Shown here: piece after piece, positions 58,948-64,000 of the stretch | How the letters are laid out: the number at the start of each line of letters is the position of its first letter | How positions within the stretch are numbered: position 1 is the first letter of the stretch | Assembly: GCA_964544655.1 (NCBI GenBank) | Contig: CAZJCM010000011.1 | Coordinates: 12,004 to 76,003 of the forward strand | Direction: 5' to 3' | Source of the DNA: HyVt-443 sp964544655 | Lineage (GTDB): Bacteria; Pseudomonadota; Gammaproteobacteria; Chromatiales; Chromatiaceae | DNA length: 64,000 nt | The notes under the pieces: generated by a model | Databases searched by the model: none | Told to the model about the DNA's origin: nothing | The model's input: only the letters and a program-made list of their open reading frames with translations | Program-made: the position numbers and the translations under genes

Positions 58948-59145
58948 ATGTGTCCTCATGCTCTACAGCACAACATCGCCCGCATCTCGTCCACTTTCGT
59001 CTTCATGTTCATCCTGTTCGGTGCCTTTTTGTTGTGCAGCGGCGCCGGAGATTTCGTCATTCACCTGACCACTGCCGGCCTGCTGCTCGCAGTCTGGTAC
59101 TATACCGCCTTCCGAAACGACAACCACCAGACCCAGACATCATGA
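58948..59145 (+). CDS. Small membrane protein coupled to trpC
   Basis: A 65-residue frame with two hydrophobic stretches (STFVFMFILFGAFLLCSGAG and HLTTAGLLLAVWYYTAF) and a polar tail. Its TGA overlaps the trpC ATG by four bases, the arrangement used elsewhere in this window for coupled genes. The ribosome binding site is weak. No family recognised. Confidence 0.5.
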   Translation: MCPHALQHNIARISSTFVFMFILFGAFLLCSGAGDFVIHLTTAGLLLAVWYYTAFRNDNHQTQTS

Positions 59146-59942
59146 GTGACACGCCGGACATCCTGAAGAAGATCGTTCAACGCAAGCAGGAGGAGGTCGC
59201 CGAGCGGTCCGCCCGCCTCCCTGTCAGCCAGGTGCGGCAGGCACTGACCGGCGCCAGCCCGGTGCGCGGCTTCGCCGACAGCATCGTCCGGAAGATTGCC
59301 GCAGGCCGGCCCGGCGTGATCGCCGAGATCAAGAAGGCCTCACCCAGCAAGGGGGTGATTCGAGAGGATTTCCGTCCGGCAGAGATCGCTGTCAGCTATG
59401 AGAAAGGGGGAGCCGCCTGCCTGTCGGTACTGACCGACGTCGATTTCTTCCAGGGCAGCGACGCCTATCTGCAACAGGCCCGGGACGCCTGCAGCCTGCC
59501 GGTAATCCGCAAGGACTTCATCATCGATCCCTACCAGGTCTATGAGGCCCGCGCCATCGGCGCCGACTGCATCCTGCTGATCGTGGCCTGCCTGGAAGAT
59601 GGGCAGATGCGGGAATTGAATGACCTGGCCCATGAACTGGGCATGGATGTATTGATCGAGGTGCATGATGCTGCTGAACTGGAGCGGGCACTGGCGGTGG
59701 AAAACCGGCTGATCGGCATCAACAACCGCAACCTGCGCACCTTTGAGGTGAGTCTGCAGACCAGCCTGGAACTGCTGCCACAGATCCCCGCCGACCGCAT
59801 CCCGGTGACCGAGAGCGGCATCCTCAGCCGGGAAGACGTGGCCCTGATGCGCAGTAACGGCATCCATGCCTTCCTGGTGGGCGAGGCCTTCATGCGGGCG
59901 GAAGACCCGGGCGCACGACTGGCGCAACTGTTTGCCGGCTGA
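59142..59942 (+). CDS. trpC: Indole-3-glycerol phosphate synthase
   Basis: A 266-residue TIM-barrel enzyme of tryptophan synthesis. Catalytic residues lie in VIAEIKKASPSKGVI, CLSVLTDVDFFQGSDAYL, PVIRKDFIIDPYQVYEARAIGADCILLI, IGINNRNLRTFEV and TESGIL. The ATG at 59142 gives MSDTPDILKKIVQRKQEEV, the normal start; the frame extends upstream without support. No fused TrpF domain follows, so it is monofunctional. It is separated from trpD by about 3 kb. Confidence 0.96.
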   Translation: MSDTPDILKKIVQRKQEEVAERSARLPVSQVRQALTGASPVRGFADSIVRKIAAGRPGVIAEIKKASPSKGVIREDFRPAEIAVSYEKGGAACLSVLTDVDFFQGSDAYLQQARDACSLPVIRKDFIIDPYQVYEARAIGADCILLIVACLEDGQMRELNDLAHELGMDVLIEVHDAAELERALAVENRLIGINNRNLRTFEVSLQTSLELLPQIPADRIPVTESGILSREDVALMRSNGIHAFLVGEAFMRAEDPGARLAQLFAG

Positions 59943-59964
59943 GCCCGGCACGGCAGCGCTATAG

Positions 59965-61176
59965 TCAGCCCTTTCGCCTTTTCACGGCGGCCTTCTTTTT
60001 CGCTGCCGGCCGTTTCTTAGGCGCACTTTTGTCAACCGCGCTCTTTTTCGCGGTCTTTTTCTTCGCCGGGACCTTTTTCGCCGCTGCCTTCTTCTTCGTC
60101 ACCCTCTCTTTCTTTATCGCCGCTTTCTTGGCTGCACTCTTTTTCGCTGTACTCTTCTTCGTTACTGCCTTCTTCGTCGCAGTCTTCTTCGCTGGCACCT
60201 TCTTTGAAGTGGCTTTTTTCGCGGCGCTCTTCTTAGTGGCAACCTTCTTTGCAGTGGCCTTTTTTCCGGCGGCCTTTTTCGCCGCCGTCTTCTTTCGGGC
60301 ACTTTTCTTCTTTGCCGCCGGCTTTTTCACCGCTTTCTTTGCCGATACGCTTTTTTTCTTCTTCGTCGAAGTGGCTCTCTTTGGCCCGGACTTCGGCTTT
60401 ACCTCCACCTCAGGTTCCCGGTTTTCCCGGGGCGCCCCTGTGTCGTCTGTCGCCGCTGGTTCAGGGAGGTCTACGATCCGGGCCGATACGGCTGGTTCAC
60501 TGGCCGGGATGGTCTCCACCACTGTGGGGGGATCATCATCGATTGCCGCACACAGCGCCTGGAACACCTTGTCCGCATCGGCGTCCGCGTCTATCTGTCG
60601 CAGCTTGCCATGCAGGCGGTAATACTGAATCAGCGAAGTGGAGTGGGCCTCATAGATCCGCATACGGTTGGCGATGGTCTCCCCGCTGTCATCCGCCCGG
60701 CCGCGCATCCGCCCACCGCACTGATCGCAGACGCCATCCACCCGTGGCGGGTTGGAGAAAATATTGTAAGTGGCGCCACAGGAGCGGCAACTCTGCCGCC
60801 CCTCCAATCGCTCCATGAAGTGGTCGTGGTCCCCCTCCAACAGCAAGACCAGGTCCAGGGGCAAATTCAGCCCGGTCAGGATCTCGTCCAGCGTATCGGC
60901 CTGGGCGGCGGTACGGGGGTAACCCGCCAACAGAAAGCCCTGCTGCACATCCGGCTGCTGCAGGCGCTCTTTCAGCACCAGGCTGATGATCTCATCCGGC
61001 ACCGCATGGCCAATATCGAGAAACGCCTTCGCCAGCCGGCCGGAACCAGTCTCCTCCGTAGCGGATTTTCGTAGCAGGCTGGTAACGGAAATACGCGGGA
61101 TCCCATAGTGATCAGTCAATCTCGTGGCCTGTGTTCCCTTTCCGGCCCCCGGAGCACCCAGCAGAACTATTCTCAT
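59965..61176 (-). CDS. Adenylate kinase-like protein with histone H1-like Lys/Ala-rich tail
   Basis: A 403-residue fusion. Residues 1-215 are an adenylate kinase fold: P-loop GAPGAGKGTQ, conserved Arg-36 and Arg-88, a LID with a CxxC-x16-CxxC zinc site (130, 133, 150, 153), and GRADDSGETIANR. However the usual STGDMLR reads SVTSLLR and FLLDGFPRT reads FLLAGYPRT, so both acids tied to magnesium binding in E. coli Adk (Asp-33, Asp-84) are lost. After an acidic linker (216-259), residues 260-403 form a tail of about 144 residues made of repeated AKK/TKK units, like histone H1 or bacterial H1-like proteins. The tail should bind DNA or RNA. It may be a divergent paralog rather than the housekeeping kinase. 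Confidence 0.9.
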   Translation of the reverse strand: MRIVLLGAPGAGKGTQATRLTDHYGIPRISVTSLLRKSATEETGSGRLAKAFLDIGHAVPDEIISLVLKERLQQPDVQQGFLLAGYPRTAAQADTLDEILTGLNLPLDLVLLLEGDHDHFMERLEGRQSCRSCGATYNIFSNPPRVDGVCDQCGGRMRGRADDSGETIANRMRIYEAHSTSLIQYYRLHGKLRQIDADADADKVFQALCAAIDDDPPTVVETIPASEPAVSARIVDLPEPAATDDTGAPRENREPEVEVKPKSGPKRATSTKKKKSVSAKKAVKKPAAKKKSARKKTAAKKAAGKKATAKKVATKKSAAKKATSKKVPAKKTATKKAVTKKSTAKKSAAKKAAIKKERVTKKKAAAKKVPAKKKTAKKSAVDKSAPKKRPAAKKKAAVKRRKG

Positions 61177-61457
61177 ATTGGCTTATCCAGTCCATGTGTC
61201 ATTCAGCGTGCCGAACACGCCAGCAAACGCCTTTTCTTCACCACTGAACCCATCCCAACCCACTGAATCATCAAGATATCTCATTGAATTGAATGACAAT
61301 CAAGAAATTCCATGGCGGCATCCAACATTTGCATTGGTCACCGATTCAGGCGTCCGATAAAGTAAGCGCAGAATTCCCGCAAAGTCAATGCAGCAGTTCA
61401 CACGGCCCTCGGATTTTGGGTTATCCTGCATCCCCCTGGAGCAACGACGACAGCACT

Positions 61458-61802
61458 ATGCAGCAAGTCCCCGATATCAGCGACAGCGAGACCTGGGTGG
61501 TCAAGACCACCCTGCGCGAACGCTACAAAGAAGAAGTTGAACTACAGATTGCCGACGCAGAGATCCGCCTGCAGCCTTCCGACCGCGAGGTGACCTCATG
61601 CCCCGTCTGGTATTGGCAATGGGAGAACTGCCACTTCATCGTATTCAAGACCGGCACCCGCAAGTATCGCTGCCAGTTCTTCTATCGCGCCTACCAGCAA
61701 TACGGCACCGGTGTACACGAATACAACGATATCGCCGAATGCGTGGTCTCCCTGCTGCAGGCCCAGGCCGACCATGAGGCGAAGGAGCGGGGCGATCTGT
61801 AA
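61458..61802 (+). CDS. Hypothetical protein upstream of PPi-phosphofructokinase
   Basis: A 114-residue soluble protein beginning MQQVPDISDSETWVVKTTLR, with VTSCPVWYWQWENCHFIVFK in the middle and an acidic end. It is rich in aromatic residues (several Trp and Tyr). No family is recognised. The ATG at 61458 is the most likely start, although the ribosome binding site is weak (ACGACGACAG). It ends 63 bases before the PPi-PFK gene and could share its transcript. Confidence 0.75.
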   Translation: MQQVPDISDSETWVVKTTLRERYKEEVELQIADAEIRLQPSDREVTSCPVWYWQWENCHFIVFKTGTRKYRCQFFYRAYQQYGTGVHEYNDIAECVVSLLQAQADHEAKERGDL

Positions 61803-61865
61803 ATCATCTGGAGGCGGCTGGCCGCCACTATCGAATATTTCAAAACAGAAACCAAGGAAGCGAGC

Positions 61866-63125
61866 ATGAGCAAGAAAAACGCCTTCTATGCACAATCCGG
61901 TGGCGTCACTGCCGTCATCAACGCATCGGCCTGCGGCGTCATCGAGACGGCCCGTCAGCACAGCGATAAGATCGGCACGGTCTACGCCGGCCAAAACGGT
62001 ATCATCGGCGCCCTCACCGAGCAGCTGATCGATACCAGCCAGGAATCGGCGGAAGACATCGCCGCGCTGAAGCACACCCCATCCGGCGGCTTCGGCTCCT
62101 GCCGCTTCAAGCTCAAGGGTCTGGAAGAGAGCAAGCGCGAATACGAGCGCCTGATCGAGGTCTTCAAGGCGCACAATATCGGCTATTTCTTCTACAACGG
62201 TGGTGGCGACTCTGCCGACACCTGTTACAAGGTCTCCCAGCTGTCCGAGAAGATGGGCTTTCCGGTGCAGGCGATCCACGTCCCCAAAACAGTGGACAAC
62301 GACCTGCCGATCACCGACAACTGCCCCGGCTTCGGCTCCGTGGCCAAGTACATCGCCGTCTCCACCCTGGAGGCCAGCTTCGACGTGCGTTCCATGGCCG
62401 CCACCTCCACCAAGATCTTCGTCATCGAGGTGATGGGCCGTCATGCCGGCTGGATCGCCGCTGCCGGCGGCCTGGTGGAAGACAACGGTATCCCGGTGGT
62501 GATCCTGTTCCCCGAGGTGGAGTTCGACCAGGAGAAGTTCCTGGCCAAGGTGGATGCCAAGGTGAAGGAATTTGGCTATTGCACTATCGTGGTCTCCGAG
62601 GGGTGCCACTGGCCTGATGGCAAGTTCCTCGCCGAACAGGGCACCCGCGACGCCTTCGGCCACGCCCAGCTCGGTGGCGCCGCCCCCGTGGTGGCCAACA
62701 TGATCAAGGACGCCCTGGGCCTGAAATTCCACTGGGCAGTGGCCGACTATCTGCAGCGCGCCGCCCGGCATTTGGCATCCGCCTCCGATGTGGAGCAGGC
62801 TTATGCCCTGGGCAAGGCGGCAGTGGAAAAGGCCATTGAAGGCAAGAACTCCATCATGCCCACAGTGGTGCGCGAGTCCTCCAGCCCCTACAAGTGGAGC
62901 ATTGGCGAGGCCCCATTGAGTGAAGTGGCCAACGTGGAGAAGATGATGCCCATGGACTTCATCACCGACGATGGCTTCGGCATCACCGACGCCTGCAAAG
63001 AGTACCTCTACCCGCTGATTCAGGGCGAGGCCTACCCCCCTTACAACGACAACGGTATGCCAGATTACGTCACCCTGAAGAACATTCTGGTGCCGAAGAA
63101 GCTGGCCGACTTCGAGCTGAAGTAA
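61866..63125 (+). CDS. pfp: Pyrophosphate-dependent phosphofructokinase
   Basis: A 419-residue enzyme that reversibly interconverts fructose 6-phosphate plus PPi with fructose 1,6-bisphosphate plus phosphate. The phosphoryl-donor loop reads NGGGDSADT (111-119), with Asp-115 where ATP enzymes have Gly, and HVPKTVDNDLP carries Lys-141; both features favour PPi over ATP. VMGRHAGWIAA (189-199) binds the sugar phosphate. AAGGAAG precedes the ATG. In autotrophs this enzyme can replace fructose bisphosphatase and related Calvin-cycle steps, saving energy as PPi for the pump encoded next. It ends at a strong terminator. Confidence 0.94.
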   Translation: MSKKNAFYAQSGGVTAVINASACGVIETARQHSDKIGTVYAGQNGIIGALTEQLIDTSQESAEDIAALKHTPSGGFGSCRFKLKGLEESKREYERLIEVFKAHNIGYFFYNGGGDSADTCYKVSQLSEKMGFPVQAIHVPKTVDNDLPITDNCPGFGSVAKYIAVSTLEASFDVRSMAATSTKIFVIEVMGRHAGWIAAAGGLVEDNGIPVVILFPEVEFDQEKFLAKVDAKVKEFGYCTIVVSEGCHWPDGKFLAEQGTRDAFGHAQLGGAAPVVANMIKDALGLKFHWAVADYLQRAARHLASASDVEQAYALGKAAVEKAIEGKNSIMPTVVRESSSPYKWSIGEAPLSEVANVEKMMPMDFITDDGFGITDACKEYLYPLIQGEAYPPYNDNGMPDYVTLKNILVPKKLADFELK

Positions 63126-63144
63126 TCAGCCCATAGAAAATTTC

Positions 63145-63171
63145 AGGGGACCAGACGGTCCCCTCTTTTTT
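63145..63171 (+). terminator. Intrinsic terminator of the pfp gene
   Basis: AGGGGACC-AGAC-GGTCCCCT, a perfect 8-base stem, is followed by CTTTTTT. It lies 20 bases past the stop, so hppA must have its own promoter. Confidence 0.92.
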
Positions 63172-63176
63172 GTTTA

Positions 63177-63190
63177 TTGACCGGGATCAA
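63177..63190. promoter_or_regulatory. FNR/Anr-like box upstream of hppA
   Basis: TTGACCGGGATCAA matches TTGAT-N4-ATCAA with one change (C for T). It lies about 140 bases before the hppA start and just after the pfp terminator. Confidence 0.4.
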
Positions 63191-63329
63191 AGCAGTACCG
63201 GTTCAAAGAAACGAGAGTATTCTGCCGGATCAGTCGCCCTGAACCGGCCTGATGGGGATGCCTGCGGCTATACGCGCAGGCGAACAACAATAGAGCTGTT
63301 CTCATAGATAAAGAAGCAGGAGATAAGTT

Positions 63330-64000
63330 ATGACAGGTGGACTCATGTTTGCCTTAGCCTGTGCCATCGCGGCACTGGTCTACGGCATCGTCTCAGTGAA
63401 GTGGATTCAGTCCCAACCGGACGGAACCGACCGGATGAAAGAGATCTCCATGGCCGTGCAGGAAGGTGCTCAGGCCTATCTCAACCGCCAGTACACCACC
63501 ATCGGCATGGTCGGTGTCGTCGTCTTCATCGCCCTCTGGTTTGCCCTTGGCATGGCCACCGCCATCGGCTTCGCTGTTGGCGCCATCCTCTCCGGCGCTG
63601 CCGGTTACATCGGCATGAACATCTCCGTCCGTTCCAACGTGCGCACGGCACAGGCGGCCAACCACGGCCTCAACGCCGCCCTGCAGGTCGCCTTCCGCGG
63701 TGGCGCCATCACCGGCATGCTGGTGGTCGGCCTGGGTCTGCTCGGCGTCGCCGGCTACTACGCCATCCTGGTGAACATGGGGGTCGAGGATCCCCTGCAT
63801 CCCCTGGTCGGCCTGGCTTTCGGCGGATCGCTGATCTCCATCTTCGCCCGACTCGGTGGCGGCATCTTCACCAAGGGTGCTGATGTCGGCGCCGACATCG
63901 TGGGCAAGGTCGAGGCCGGCATCCCCGAGGACGATCCGCGCAACCCGGCGGTGATCGCCGACAACGTGGGCGACAACGTGGGTGACTGCGCCGGTATGGC
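63330..64000 (+). CDS. hppA: Proton-translocating pyrophosphatase, N-terminal part
   Basis: The window ends inside this gene; about 223 residues are visible. They show the first membrane helices (GGLMFALACAIAALVYGIVS and later pairs), the early MKEISMAVQEGAQAYLNRQY motif, and the catalytic GADVGADIVGKVEAGIPEDD and NPAVIADNVGDNVGDCAGM motifs of membrane H+-pyrophosphatases. AGGAG sits eight bases before the ATG. The enzyme pumps protons (or sodium) using PPi; which ion and whether it needs potassium are decided by residues beyond the edge. It follows pfp, a pairing known from methanotrophs and sulfur-oxidising symbionts. Confidence 0.95.
   Translation, partial: MTGGLMFALACAIAALVYGIVSVKWIQSQPDGTDRMKEISMAVQEGAQAYLNRQYTTIGMVGVVVFIALWFALGMATAIGFAVGAILSGAAGYIGMNISVRSNVRTAQAANHGLNAALQVAFRGGAITGMLVVGLGLLGVAGYYAILVNMGVEDPLHPLVGLAFGGSLISIFARLGGGIFTKGADVGADIVGKVEAGIPEDDPRNPAVIADNVGDNVGDCAGM

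Noticed and set aside
1..64000. tRNA, rRNA, CRISPR arrays or complete insertion sequences
   Set aside because: No cloverleaf, TTCGAATCC-type arm, regularly spaced repeat array or transposase reading frame was seen.

Overview
The window is a contiguous piece of a GC-rich gammaproteobacterial chromosome. The gene order (rsmB-fmt-def facing lysM-dprA-smg-topA; priA-argS-ftsN; hemX-hemY; rpe-gph-trpE-trpG) is gammaproteobacterial. A pyrophosphate-dependent phosphofructokinase followed by a proton-pumping pyrophosphatase, an octaheme cytochrome c with its own cytochrome b, a heme-binding chemoreceptor and a VPLPA-CTERM protein together suggest an autotrophic, sulfur-oxidising lineage of the Sedimenticola/Thiodiazotropha/Endoriftia type. 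That placement is inference; no rRNA, tRNA or CRISPR was seen.

Layout. 1-3747 (minus): truncated NtrY-like kinase, DUF4390, rsmB, fmt, def, all overlapping. 4164-10318 (plus): LysM protein, dprA, smg, topA, RluA-type synthase, with a palindrome-rich leader before topA. 10346-15660: small secreted basic protein, then a two-gene RND exporter. 15719-22296: LtaS-like sulfatase, recQ, and a cytochrome b/octaheme cytochrome c pair. 22512-27671: purE-tsaC, an isolated mlaC, a thioredoxin, hemB, aroE, gamma-carbonic anhydrase. 27781-36678: VPLPA-CTERM protein, acyltransferase, prlC, SH3 protein, ubiD, a nucleotide-sugar-epimerase-like protein and a ferredoxin-reductase. 36683-43795 (minus): priA, argS, ftsN-like, hemX, hemY. 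43796-44363: a gap with a compact DnaA-box cluster and AT-rich DNA. 44364-50793: fructosamine kinase family protein, aapJQMP amino-acid ABC transporter, alpha/beta hydrolase. 50943-59942: rpe, gph and a trp cluster split by a dispersed repeat, a heme chemoreceptor and small genes. 59965-64000: an adenylate-kinase-like protein with a histone H1-like tail, a small hypothetical, PPi-PFK, and a truncated hppA.

How it fits together. Most genes are housekeeping (translation, DNA uptake and repair, heme, ubiquinone, tryptophan). The accessory signal lies in energy and redox functions: the PPi-PFK/H+-PPase pair can save energy in a Calvin cycle; the octaheme/cytochrome b pair looks like a quinone-linked reductase; an exact FNR/Anr-type box precedes the heme chemoreceptor and a near match precedes hppA. 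The best leads for new biology are the adenylate kinase-histone tail fusion, which has lost key active-site residues, two small dispersed repeat families (one with compensating changes in its arms), the structured leaders of topA and trpE, and the DnaA-box cluster.
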